From SVEL01 sp045126475 (GTDB taxonomy: Bacteria > Bacillota > Clostridia > Lachnospirales > Lachnospiraceae): a stretch of DNA of 7,605 bases. Position numbers and translations under genes: made by a program. A model generated the notes under the pieces. The model made no database searches, had not been told where the DNA came from, and worked only from the letters and a program-made list of their open reading frames with translations. Location: contig JBGVOL010000080.1 in NCBI GenBank assembly GCA_045126475.1, positions 1 through 7,605 of the forward strand, given 5' to 3'. Below, one piece after another: positions 1-6,792 of the stretch. Numbering within the stretch: the stretch's first letter is position 1; the number at the start of each line of letters is the position of its first letter.

Positions 1-405
1 ATAGCCACGTATTATATCCCCGATTTCCTTATCCACATTACTCTTTATCTTTTCGCGTGAACTTACCTTCTCAACCTTTTTTCTGACTTCCTCCTCCGAC
101 ATTGAAAGTTCTTTTGATAATACATCTATAACTTTCTCCGGGTCAGTAACCTGATTGTAAACCACCGATATGGTACAAACTGTCTTATTTGCGCCAAGTA
201 CCACACCGTTTCTGTCAAGAATAAGTCCCCTTGCTGCTTTAATTGTACGCTCACGCTCCTGAACCTCAACAGCCCTTGTTCCGTAATAAGTTGACCGGAA
301 TATCATAAGATATACGAGCCTGCCGCACAGCACAAGAATCGCCAGCATATACCCAAAGAAAAGCAAAACAAGGACTTTTTTGTTATATACTTTAAAGGTT
401 TCCAT
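1..405 (-). CDS. Class B penicillin-binding protein (FtsI/SpoVD type), N-terminal part, cut by window edge
   Basis: This is the N-terminus (135 codons) of a second septal or spore-type transpeptidase; the reading frame is open to base 1. It starts at the ATG at 405-403, preceded by GAGG (417-414) with 8 nt spacing. The visible protein has a short cytoplasmic start (METFKVYNKK), one membrane anchor at about residues 11-34, and the class B PBP hallmark R59-G60-x3-D64-R65-N66-G67 at the start of the dimerisation domain, followed by a Lys/Glu-rich stretch (residues 90-125). The catalytic SxxK, SxN and KTG motifs would lie outside the window, so transpeptidase activity is inferred from family membership. 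It follows the ftsI-like gene by 62 bp, and the two N-termini resemble each other (both have a CGRL motif at the end of the anchor and DRNGVVL), which suggests tandem paralogs. By analogy with Firmicutes dcw clusters one copy may act in vegetative division and the other in sporulation (SpoVD-like); which is which cannot be told here. Confidence 0.9.
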   Translation of the reverse strand, partial: METFKVYNKKVLVLLFFGYMLAILVLCGRLVYLMIFRSTYYGTRAVEVQERERTIKAARGLILDRNGVVLGANKTVCTISVVYNQVTDPEKVIDVLSKELSMSEEEVRKKVEKVSSREKIKSNVDKEIGDIIRGY

Positions 406-466
406 AAAAATAACCTCGTAAAAGATTCCAATATCAATGTATTATTTCTCTTACAAGGTTATTCCT
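406..466 (-). promoter_or_regulatory. mRNA hairpin sequestering the Shine-Dalgarno of the downstream PBP gene
   Basis: In the transcript, bases 466-447 (5' arm) can pair with 425-406 (3' arm) to give a 20-bp stem with a 21-nt loop (446-426). Sixteen pairs are Watson-Crick and four are G-U (417/455, 422/450, 407/465, 408/464). The 3' arm contains the GAGG ribosome binding site (417-414) and ends directly before the ATG at 405. The 5' arm begins one nucleotide after the stop codon of the preceding PBP gene (470-468), so a ribosome finishing that gene would cover it. Translational coupling is therefore the natural reading. An attenuator or terminator role is an alternative, because the stem is followed by a short U run. 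Confidence 0.6.
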
Positions 467-467
467 T

Positions 468-2423
468 TTAATTTGCACCGTTTCCTTCAGGGTCGCCGTT
501 TCCCTGGGAATTATTGTCTCCCGTCACTCCACCCTGCTGGTTCATCTGGTCTATTGCCTCCTGTTCAAAAACAGAACCTTCTATATTTTCAAACTCTGAT
601 TCCTCATTAACACTTTGAACTTCCTTGAATATATCAAGATAAGGCAGAACCTCCTTCATAATGCTTGTCCACACCTCAAGAACCTGTGCTGTAGCCTGTT
701 CCTCCTTTGGTTTAGGATTATCAAGAACCACATAACAAACAACCTCAGGATTGTCATACGGCGCAAACCCAATAAATGACAACAGATATTCTTCCGTTCC
801 TCTCGGATACTTCTCCGCCGTTCCTGTTTTTCCCGATATTGTGTATCCTTCGATTGCAGCTTTTGTACCTGTTCCCGATTCAACACACATCCTGAGACCT
901 TCCTTTATTATGTCAGATGTCTCCTTTGTCACAACCTGCTTTACAAGCATTTTGTCATAATTCTCCACAATACCGCCGTTTGTATTTAGAATCTGTTTCA
1001 CAACATGCGGTCTGTAATAGTAGCCTCCGTTTATAACCGATGAAAATGCAGAAGCAAGCTGTACCATTGTCAGATTATAATTCTGACCGAATGAATTTGT
1101 AGCAAGGTCAGCATCTCCCATATTGGCATCCTTTATAAGCGTTGAACAACTGGCCTCACCCGGAAGGTCTATTCTTGTCTTTGCACCAAATCCAAATCTG
1201 TTCTGATAATCTGAAAATGTAAGCTTTCCCTGTGCCACTGCCATCTGCATCATTGCATCATTGCATGAGTAAGCTAAAGACTGCTGAACTGATATCTCGC
1301 CGTGTCCGGATTTTTTGTGGCAACCGATTGTCCATCCGCCCACAACCTCATTTCCGTCACAGACAAATGTCTGATTAGGAGTTATGGTCCCCTCCTCAAG
1401 TGCTGCCGCTACGGTAAACGGTTTTGATGTGGAACCCGGTTCATAAGAATCCGAAATACAGTAATTTCTCCATATTTTGTTTAATTCACCCAGTTTGTCT
1501 TCATCTGTCATGGCAGACAACTGTTCCTCTGTAAAATAAGCACTCAAGTCTCTCGGATTATTAAGGTCATATGAATTTTTACCTGCCATTGCAAGTATCT
1601 CACCATTTCTCGGGTCCATAATAACGACACCGATGTTATCAGGCTGATAAAGCTCGTTATAATGCTTTATCCATTTCTCAACGATTGTCTGAACATTAAA
1701 ATCTATGGTAGATACAATGCTGTTTCCATCCTCTGCCGGTTTCTTTACGGCCTCCATGATATTATCATTATTTACATATCCGTACTCACGGCCGTCCACT
1801 CCGTTTAGATAATTGTTATGGTACTCCTCTATTCCCCATGTTCCCACATTGTCTGCTGAGGTAAATCCTATTATATTACAGGCCAGTGAAGAAAACGGAT
1901 ACTTTCTCTCATATTCAGATTCAAACCATACACCCTGAATATTGGGATTATTCTTTGTATCATCCTTCAATTCAAGAAACTGCTCTATCTGCTCATATGT
2001 GAGCTTCTTCTCATAAATATAATAGCTTCGGCTGCTGTTTTCATTTACAAGTGCAGCCAGTTCTGCAATGTCATATCCAAAGCATTTATTCAGTGCCTCA
2101 AGAGTCGGTTCAAGGTATTTTCCCCCATCTGAAAGCATAATCTTAGGGTCTAAAATAAGGTTGTAGACCTTTATACTTGTGGCAAGCACAACACCGTTTC
2201 TGTCAACAATATCGCCTCTCTTGTAAGGAATAGTCTTGCTGCTGTAATTTTGCTGCTCAAGAGTATTTATCGTATAATTATCTCCCTCTGTGTAATTAAG
2301 ATAAATAAGTCTTCCACATAAAATGACCAGTCCTAATACCACAACAGTAAAAACAAACAGTAATCTTCTGCTCATTCCTCTTGTAAATATGACCGGTCCT
2401 TTTTTTCTTCCTGTTCTTCTCAT
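468..2423 (-). CDS. ftsI: Class B penicillin-binding protein, FtsI/PBP2B-like septal transpeptidase
   Basis: This 651-aa protein is a membrane-anchored D,D-transpeptidase that cross-links peptidoglycan, probably at the division septum. It has a basic cytoplasmic start, a single membrane anchor at about residues 20-42, and a class B dimerisation domain opening with R69-G70-D71-x3-R75-N76-G77. The transpeptidase domain spans roughly 260-595 with the active-site serine in S331-T-S-K334, then S386-C-N388 and K532-T-G534. All three catalytic motifs are intact. The tail (about 600-651) is acidic, then rich in Gly, Asn and Gln. No PASTA repeat is visible, although B. subtilis PBP2B and SpoVD have such domains at the C-terminus. 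The ATG lies 22 nt after the ftsL stop, with GAGG about 10-11 nt upstream. The context mraZ-rsmH-ftsL-pbp supports the FtsI role. A SpoVD identity is the alternative, since a second class B PBP follows. Confidence 0.93.
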   Translation of the reverse strand: MRRTGRKKGPVIFTRGMSRRLLFVFTVVVLGLVILCGRLIYLNYTEGDNYTINTLEQQNYSSKTIPYKRGDIVDRNGVVLATSIKVYNLILDPKIMLSDGGKYLEPTLEALNKCFGYDIAELAALVNENSSRSYYIYEKKLTYEQIEQFLELKDDTKNNPNIQGVWFESEYERKYPFSSLACNIIGFTSADNVGTWGIEEYHNNYLNGVDGREYGYVNNDNIMEAVKKPAEDGNSIVSTIDFNVQTIVEKWIKHYNELYQPDNIGVVIMDPRNGEILAMAGKNSYDLNNPRDLSAYFTEEQLSAMTDEDKLGELNKIWRNYCISDSYEPGSTSKPFTVAAALEEGTITPNQTFVCDGNEVVGGWTIGCHKKSGHGEISVQQSLAYSCNDAMMQMAVAQGKLTFSDYQNRFGFGAKTRIDLPGEASCSTLIKDANMGDADLATNSFGQNYNLTMVQLASAFSSVINGGYYYRPHVVKQILNTNGGIVENYDKMLVKQVVTKETSDIIKEGLRMCVESGTGTKAAIEGYTISGKTGTAEKYPRGTEEYLLSFIGFAPYDNPEVVCYVVLDNPKPKEEQATAQVLEVWTSIMKEVLPYLDIFKEVQSVNEESEFENIEGSVFEQEAIDQMNQQGGVTGDNNSQGNGDPEGNGAN

Positions 2424-2445
2424 ATATTAGTCAACCTCACCTGTT

Positions 2446-2931
2446 TTACTCTTCCGGTATGTCGTTGAGCTGGTTCATATATTCACCTACAGTGCTGTCA
2501 TAAAACTGCACCTGTTCTTTTCCTGCTACCACCATGCCAAGTTCATTAATTGCTGTGTTCATAATGTAGTCAACGTCAATATAACCATTGATTTCGTAAT
2601 CCATGGCGTCATTCTTGGTAATAAGTGTATCAAGCTGTGTGTGAAGTGCCGATATTTTTGAATTATTCTCGCTTGCCTGCGCATTCAGTTGAAGATACTT
2701 CACGCATGACATTACAATCATAATAACCATGGCAAACAGAAAGCACACATATATAAGACTCATCTCAAGCCCCTCTGCCTGTCTTCTGTAGCTTCTTCTG
2801 TTTCCTTTTCTCTCTTCCGGTTTCTTTGGTGATGCAATCTTTGGCTCTTCAACCGGTACTGCAACTTTACGTACCGTATTTCCATCAGTATAATACATCT
2901 GTCTGTTTAAATTTCTAGTCTCTCTTGCCAT
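2446..2931 (-). CDS. ftsL: FtsL-like cell division protein (septum formation initiator superfamily)
   Basis: This is a small bitopic membrane protein of the FtsL/DivIC type, which in known systems forms a trimer with DivIB/FtsQ and DivIC/FtsB and activates septal peptidoglycan synthesis. I chose the ATG at 2931 (161 aa, MARETRN...) because GGAAGGA sits 6 nt upstream (2944-2938). The longer frame from 2967 (173 aa) has only a weak site, and the internal ATG at 2946 has a site that is too close. The protein has a basic, disordered-looking cytoplasmic part (about 1-55, many Lys, Arg, Pro and Glu), one membrane segment (about 58-79), a predicted coiled coil (about 80-112), and a C-terminal extracytoplasmic stretch containing NELGMV, reminiscent of the conserved end of FtsL/DivIC proteins. 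Sequence conservation in this family is low, so the name rests mainly on topology, size and position between rsmH and the PBP gene. Confidence 0.85.
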   Translation of the reverse strand: MARETRNLNRQMYYTDGNTVRKVAVPVEEPKIASPKKPEERKGNRRSYRRQAEGLEMSLIYVCFLFAMVIMIVMSCVKYLQLNAQASENNSKISALHTQLDTLITKNDAMDYEINGYIDVDYIMNTAINELGMVVAGKEQVQFYDSTVGEYMNQLNDIPEE

Positions 2932-2937
2932 ATTAAA

Positions 2938-2944
2938 TCCTTCC
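2938..2944 (-). promoter_or_regulatory. Shine-Dalgarno that decides the ftsL start
   Basis: The minus strand reads GGAAGGA, then TTTAAT, then ATG (2931-2929). This is by far the best ribosome binding site among the three in-frame ATG codons at 2967, 2946 and 2931, and it favours the shorter protein. Confidence 0.75.
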
Positions 2945-2995
2945 ATGTCCCTGCTAAAATACGCCATCGAATTCCGTTTCGACGGTCGGTTCTTT

Positions 2996-3940
2996 TTACA
3001 TTATTCTCTCAAATGTACGAAGCTTAGAACTCTTTGAACGCTTATTTTCAGTTATCTCCTCATCGCTTGGAACGATAGGTTTTCTTGTCACTACTTTTCC
3101 TTTTGATTTCCTGCCGCACACACATACCGGAAAGTTCTTCGGACATGTACACGGATTTTCATTCTCCCTGAATTTATTTTTTACGATTCTGTCCTCAAGG
3201 GAATGAAATGTAATAATTGAAAGCCTTCCTCCGTCGTTAAGAAGATCAATCATGGTATCAATAGAATCTTCAAGAACTTCAAGTTCCTTATTTAATTCAA
3301 TTCTTATGGCCTGGAATGTCTTCTTTGCCGGATGACCGCCTGTTGCCTGTATCTTTGCAGGAACAGCCGCCTTAATGGCTTCTATAAGTTCTCCTGTAGT
3401 TTCTATCTCTTTTTTATTTCTTGCCATAACAATATGTTTGGCTATATTTTTTGCAAACTTGTCTTCTCCATAATCCCTGATAACCCTGAAAAGTTCCATC
3501 TCACTATATCCGTTGACGATATCCTTTGCTGTAACGGGATTGGACTTGTCCATCCGCATATCAAGGGGTGCGTCGACCTTGTAAGTAAAACCTCTCTCAG
3601 CATTGTCAAGCTGGTATGACGAAACTCCTATATCAAGAAGTATTCCGTCAACCTTGTCCACTCCGAGACCGGCAAGGACATCTGCTATCTCATGGTAATT
3701 ACTTTTAACAATGTCAATCTGCACCTTATCCTTGTATACGCTTAATCTCTCACTTGCCGCTGCTATGGCATCTGTATCCTGGTCTATTCCGATAAATCTA
3801 CCTTTTTCGTTAAGCCTCTTGCACACCTCATATCCATGACCCGCCCCGCCAAGGGTTCCGTCAACATAGATGCCATCAGGCTTTACTGCAAGGCTTTCAA
3901 TTGTCTCTTCTAACAATACCGATTTATGCTTGAATTCCAT
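2996..3940 (-). CDS. rsmH: 16S rRNA (cytosine(1402)-N(4))-methyltransferase RsmH (MraW)
   Basis: RsmH uses S-adenosylmethionine to methylate N4 of C1402 in the decoding centre of 16S rRNA. The 314-aa length matches the family (about 310). Visible motifs are the SAM-binding glycine loop VDGTLGGAGHG (residues 26-36), the acidic residue of GIDQD (51-55), the family signature LLDIGVSSYQLD (101-112) followed by RGFTY and APLDMRMD (to 131), HPAKKTFQAIRIELN (203-217) and TFHSLEDRIVK (244-254). Near the C-terminus there are two cysteine pairs, C264-x-C266 and C273-x-C275, as in many Firmicutes homologues. The start ATG at 3940 is preceded by AGAGGAGAG about 10 nt upstream. The gene begins 26 nt after mraZ, which is the standard mraZ-rsmH arrangement and implies co-transcription from the mra promoter. 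Confidence 0.98.
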   Translation of the reverse strand: MEFKHKSVLLEETIESLAVKPDGIYVDGTLGGAGHGYEVCKRLNEKGRFIGIDQDTDAIAAASERLSVYKDKVQIDIVKSNYHEIADVLAGLGVDKVDGILLDIGVSSYQLDNAERGFTYKVDAPLDMRMDKSNPVTAKDIVNGYSEMELFRVIRDYGEDKFAKNIAKHIVMARNKKEIETTGELIEAIKAAVPAKIQATGGHPAKKTFQAIRIELNKELEVLEDSIDTMIDLLNDGGRLSIITFHSLEDRIVKNKFRENENPCTCPKNFPVCVCGRKSKGKVVTRKPIVPSDEEITENKRSKSSKLRTFERIM

Positions 3941-3966
3941 ATGTAAAATACTCTCCTCTTTTTGCC

Positions 3967-4398
3967 TTAGATATTCAGTCCAAGGTCAGCCATATGCTCA
4001 GCGATTTCGTCCATATCATCAAATGATGTGGACTCCTCCCAACGCTTCTTGTCCCAAATCTCAACTCGGTTTCCCACGCCGACCAGCACGACATCCTTTT
4101 CAAGTGCTGCGAATTCGCGAAGAACCGATGGAAGTAATATTCTTCCCTGCTTATCAACCTCTGCAAGAGTGGCTCCCGCAAGAAAGAAACGTACAAATTT
4201 TCTGGCATCCTTATTGGCCATCGGAAGTGATTTCAGCTTTTCTTCAAAATTCTGCCATTCCGTATTAGGAAATACGAAGAGACATCCGTCAAGACCTTGT
4301 GTTACTACAAAAGATTCACCCAGTTCTTCTCTGAACTTGGCAGGGACAATAACTCTGCCCTTTGCATCTATTGAATGATTGTATTCACTCATGAACAT
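3967..4398 (-). CDS. mraZ: Transcriptional regulator MraZ
   Basis: MraZ is a ring-forming DNA-binding protein that binds repeated boxes upstream of its own operon and controls dcw expression. I start it at the ATG at 4398 (143 aa, MFMSEYNHSIDAKGR), which has GGAGAAGGTG 6 nt upstream and gives the length of the B. subtilis protein. In-frame ATGs at 4419 and 4416 would add a few residues without a good ribosome site. Two SpoVT/AbrB-like half-domains are visible, each with the D-x-x-G-R signature: DAKGRVIVPAKFRE (residues 11-24) and DKQGRILLPSVLRE in the second half. It is the first gene of the dcw operon, lies downstream of a clear MraZ operator (4458-4504), and is followed 26 nt later by rsmH. 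Autoregulation is inferred from the operator and from studied homologues. Confidence 0.97.
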   Translation of the reverse strand: MFMSEYNHSIDAKGRVIVPAKFREELGESFVVTQGLDGCLFVFPNTEWQNFEEKLKSLPMANKDARKFVRFFLAGATLAEVDKQGRILLPSVLREFAALEKDVVLVGVGNRVEIWDKKRWEESTSFDDMDEIAEHMADLGLNI

Positions 4399-4404
4399 CA
4401 GTAA

Positions 4405-4414
4405 CACCTTCTCC
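4405..4414 (-). promoter_or_regulatory. Shine-Dalgarno that decides the mraZ start
   Basis: The minus strand reads GGAGAAGGTG, then six bases, then ATG at 4398. This site selects the start giving MFMSEYNHS, the usual MraZ N-terminus, over the upstream ATGs at 4419 and 4416. Confidence 0.7.
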
Positions 4415-4457
4415 ATCAAATCTCGTAAAACGAAAATAATAATAAACCGTGAAATCT

Positions 4458-4504
4458 ACCACTTTGAACCACTTGATGACACGATTTACCACTTTCCACC
4501 ACTT
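4458..4504 (-). promoter_or_regulatory. MraZ operator: four AAGTGGT boxes on a 10-bp grid
   Basis: On the minus strand the 7-mer AAGTGGT occurs perfectly at 4498-4504, 4488-4494, 4468-4474 and 4458-4464, so copies start every 10 bp with one slot skipped. The skipped slot (4478-4484) keeps only the GTG core. Repeats of this kind with a 3-bp spacer, just upstream of mraZ, match the known MraZ binding boxes of Firmicutes and Mollicutes. One box per helical turn places all boxes on one face of the DNA, as expected for binding to successive subunits of the MraZ ring. The boxes sit just downstream of the predicted start of transcription. Confidence 0.88.
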
Positions 4505-4515
4505 CTTAGAAAGAT

Positions 4516-4542
4516 TTTATACCATGACAACCATAAAATCAA
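4516..4542 (-). promoter_or_regulatory. Probable sigma-A promoter of the dcw operon
   Basis: On the minus strand there is a TATAAA -10 box (4521-4516) directly preceded by TGG, an extended -10 arrangement. A TTGATT -35-like box lies at 4542-4537 with a 15-bp spacer; shifting to CTTGAT gives 16 bp. Transcription would begin near 4509, leaving a leader of about 110 nt that contains the MraZ boxes. The assignment is by consensus only. Confidence 0.5.
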
Positions 4543-4612
4543 GCACTTTTTTACAATTTCTTAACATCAAATTTTCCAGAAATTGCGCCATTTTTAGGCA
4601 TTTTTTGGCAAC

Positions 4613-4655
4613 AAAAAAGGACACTCGATGTCTTATTCAAACATCTTGTGTCCTT
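4613..4655 (-). terminator. Rho-independent terminator of the ychF-lgt operon
   Basis: An 8-bp stem AAGGACAC/GTGTCCTT (4617-4624 with 4648-4655), a 2x2 mismatch, a second 5-bp stem GATGT/ACATC (4627-4631 with 4641-4645) and a 9-nt loop are followed on the minus strand by six T (4618-4613, of which the first two close the stem). It lies about 65 bp past the lgt stop and about 70 bp before the mra -35 box, so it separates the two operons. The opposite strand also has T-rich sequence after the stem, but no plus-strand gene is nearby. Confidence 0.85.
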
Positions 4656-4689
4656 ATATTTTTTAAACAACAATATATTGTAAAAAAAT

Positions 4690-4724
4690 TTTTTATGATT
4701 TTAACACAATTTTTATGATTTTAA
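4690..4724. repeat. Two 15-bp direct repeats at the end of lgt
   Basis: The 15-mer TTTTTATGATTTTAA is present at 4690-4704 and again at 4710-4724, a 20-bp period. The second copy overlaps the lgt stop codon (TAA at 4723-4721). The surrounding DNA is extremely AT-rich. No function can be assigned; slippage or duplication in AT-rich DNA is the simplest reading. Confidence 0.7.
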
Positions 4725-5650
4725 TTTTTTTCATTTACTGTTTCATCAACCAAATCATCATATTCATCTTCGATATCGGCTATTGCAGGCATATCCTTTT
4801 TCTTTATCCTCATATAAACCACAATAGCTGTTGATGTAACTGCAAGCAATACGGCAAGAAGCTGTGATACAGGAATACCTGTATTGCCCAATATAAGCTG
4901 GTCTGTTCTCATACTTTCAACAAATGCCCTGATAATTCCGTATCCGCCCATATACCACAGAAAAACTTCACCGTGGAATTTCTTCTTCTTTCTGAAAATC
5001 ATTATCACCACAAGGAGACAAAGATTGAGAAATGATTCATACAAAAAAGTAGGCTGAACCTGAATATACTGACCCGCCTCATCAATAAAGCTGACACCTG
5101 ACGGTACATTTACTCCATTTACGGCATGGTCCCATGTGTTTATCTTCATTGCAAAGAGTCCGTCCGTGTCTCCACCGAATGCTTCTCTGTTAAAAAAGTT
5201 ACCCCATCTGCCGATAATTTGTCCAAGAATAACACCAAGACAGCCTGTGTCCGCCATCTGCCAGAAATTCTTTTTCTTAACCTTTGCAACAACTGCACAT
5301 GTGATAATGGCAGCTATTACTCCTCCGTATATTGCCAGACCGCCTTTACGGAGATTAAAAATCTCCATTATGTTGTCCTTATAATGATCCCATTGAAAAA
5401 TAACATAATATAATCTTGCACCGATAATGGCAAACACAATGCCGTAAAGTGCCAAATCAACGTAGTCTTCCGTATCCTGACCTGTAAGCTTCGCCTCCCT
5501 GAATGCAATAATCATTCCGGCAATCATTCCAAGACCGATTATCAGACCATAAATGGCTATGTCAAAGCCAAATATTGTAATCTTGTTTGGCAAATCATAA
5601 AAATCTATTCCAAGATTCGGAAAACTTATACTCAAATCACTTAAAACCAT
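4721..5650 (-). CDS. lgt: Prolipoprotein diacylglyceryl transferase Lgt
   Basis: Lgt is the integral membrane enzyme that moves the diacylglyceryl group from phosphatidylglycerol to the lipobox cysteine of prolipoproteins, the first step of lipoprotein maturation. The protein has 309 aa and about seven hydrophobic segments (for example 29-50, 66-86, 104-122, 133-147, 203-219, 228-242, 261-280). Family motifs are R101-K-G-G-L-A-I-Y-G-G110, the Lgt signature G147-R-W-G-N-F-F-N-R-E156 followed by AFGG, QPTFLYES (199-206), and R241-x3-E245-x2-R248. The C-terminal tail after residue 281 is basic then acidic (DIEDEYDDLVDE), which explains the length over the 270-aa B. subtilis protein. The ATG at 5650 has AGAGGG 7 nt upstream. 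It lies 26 nt after ychF and is followed by a terminator, so ychF-lgt look like one operon. Confidence 0.97.
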   Translation of the reverse strand: MVLSDLSISFPNLGIDFYDLPNKITIFGFDIAIYGLIIGLGMIAGMIIAFREAKLTGQDTEDYVDLALYGIVFAIIGARLYYVIFQWDHYKDNIMEIFNLRKGGLAIYGGVIAAIITCAVVAKVKKKNFWQMADTGCLGVILGQIIGRWGNFFNREAFGGDTDGLFAMKINTWDHAVNGVNVPSGVSFIDEAGQYIQVQPTFLYESFLNLCLLVVIMIFRKKKKFHGEVFLWYMGGYGIIRAFVESMRTDQLILGNTGIPVSQLLAVLLAVTSTAIVVYMRIKKKDMPAIADIEDEYDDLVDETVNEKN

Positions 5651-5676
5651 GTCTTTTCCCTCTATTCTTTCATCTT

Positions 5677-6774
5677 TTATACGTTAAATCTGAAGAGAAT
5701 AACATCGCCGTCTTTTACAACATAATCCTTGCCCTCAAGACCCACAAGACCTTTATCCTTTGCTCCCGAATAACTTCCGCAGTCAAGCAAATCCTGATAA
5801 TTTACAACCTCTGCACGGATAAATCCTCTCTCAAAATCAGAGTGAATCTTTCCAGCTGCCTGTGGTGCCTTTGTACCCTTTGTGATTGTCCATGCTCTTG
5901 TCTCCTGCTTACCTGCCGTAAGATAGCTTATAAGTCCGAGAAGACTGTAGCTTGCCTTTATAAGTTTATCAAGACCTGACTCTTTCAATCCCAAATCTTC
6001 TAAGAACATCTGCTTTTCATCATCATCAAGCTCCGATATTTCCTGCTCAATCTGGGCACATACAACAAATACTTCAAATCCTTCTGTTGCAGCATACTCT
6101 CTTACCTTTGACACATATTCGTTGGAAGCACCGTCATCGGCAAGGTCGCTGTCCTCAACATTTGCGGCAAATATAACAGGCTTTGCAGTTAAAAGGTTGT
6201 ACTCCTTTAACCATGCCTTCTCGTCGTCATCATCTGTCTCGTAATGTTTTGCGAGCTTTCCTTCCTCAAGAAGTGCCTTCAGCTTCACAATTAAATCTCT
6301 TTCCTTTGCCATTGTCTTGTCATTATTGGCAGCTCTGCCAACCTTGGCAAGTCTTCTGTCAAGAATCTCAATATCAGAGAATATAAGTTCAAGGTTAATT
6401 GTTTCAATATCACGGAGTGGGTCAATGCTTCCCTCCACATGGATTATGTTTGAATTATCAAAACATCTTACCACATGAACGATGGCATCTACCTCTCTTA
6501 TATTTGAAAGAAACTGATTTCCAAGACCTTCACCCTTTGAAGCACCCTTTACAAGTCCTGCTATATCAACAAACTCAATGACAGCCGGTGTAATCTTGTC
6601 AGAATCATACATGGCAGCCAGTTTGTCAAGTCTCTCGTCCGGTACGGGAACAACTCCCACATTTGGATCAATTGTACAGAACGGGTAGTTTGCCGACTCT
6701 GCTCCTGCTTTTGTCAATGAATTGAATAATGTACTTTTTCCGACATTCGGAAGTCCAACTATGCCTAATTTCAT
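5677..6774 (-). CDS. ychF: Redox-regulated ATPase YchF (Obg-like, OLA1 family)
   Basis: YchF is a TRAFAC-class P-loop NTPase of the Obg family that prefers ATP and binds ribosomes; it is linked to stress and translation control. The 365-aa length fits the family (about 363). Motifs are the P-loop G7-LPNVGKS-T15, switch II D70-IAG-73 followed by LVKGASKGEGLGNQFLSNI, a central coiled-coil/helical region (about 125-195), the G4 position at N205-V-E-D208, and the C-terminal TGS domain (about 281-365) with FERGFIRAEV and the usual hydrophobic end DGDVILFRFNV. In many relatives the G4 motif reads N-x-x-E, so Asp in the fourth place is a small deviation. The ATG at 6774 has AAAGGA 5 nt upstream. It is the first gene of a probable ychF-lgt operon. 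Confidence 0.98.
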   Translation of the reverse strand: MKLGIVGLPNVGKSTLFNSLTKAGAESANYPFCTIDPNVGVVPVPDERLDKLAAMYDSDKITPAVIEFVDIAGLVKGASKGEGLGNQFLSNIREVDAIVHVVRCFDNSNIIHVEGSIDPLRDIETINLELIFSDIEILDRRLAKVGRAANNDKTMAKERDLIVKLKALLEEGKLAKHYETDDDDEKAWLKEYNLLTAKPVIFAANVEDSDLADDGASNEYVSKVREYAATEGFEVFVVCAQIEQEISELDDDEKQMFLEDLGLKESGLDKLIKASYSLLGLISYLTAGKQETRAWTITKGTKAPQAAGKIHSDFERGFIRAEVVNYQDLLDCGSYSGAKDKGLVGLEGKDYVVKDGDVILFRFNV

Positions 6775-6792
6775 TTTTATCCTTTCCTACTC

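Noticed and set aside
2932..2967. N-terminal extension of FtsL from the ATG at 2967
   Set aside because: It gives a 173-aa product but with a weak ribosome binding site; the ATG at 2931 has GGAAGGA at ideal spacing.
2974..2985. Small hairpin CCGT-TTCG-ACGG between rsmH and ftsL
   Set aside because: Only a 4-bp stem; too short to claim as a regulatory structure, although the plus strand happens to form a UUCG tetraloop.
4671..4695. AT-only palindromes (CAATATATTG and the A7T6 run)
   Set aside because: Expected by chance in DNA this AT-rich; nothing else supports a site.
4379..4718. Overlapping plus-strand frames of 61 and 89 codons across the lgt-mraZ gap
   Set aside because: They run through the MraZ operator, promoter and terminator, have Phe/Leu/Ile-rich AT-biased translations and no protein-like pattern.
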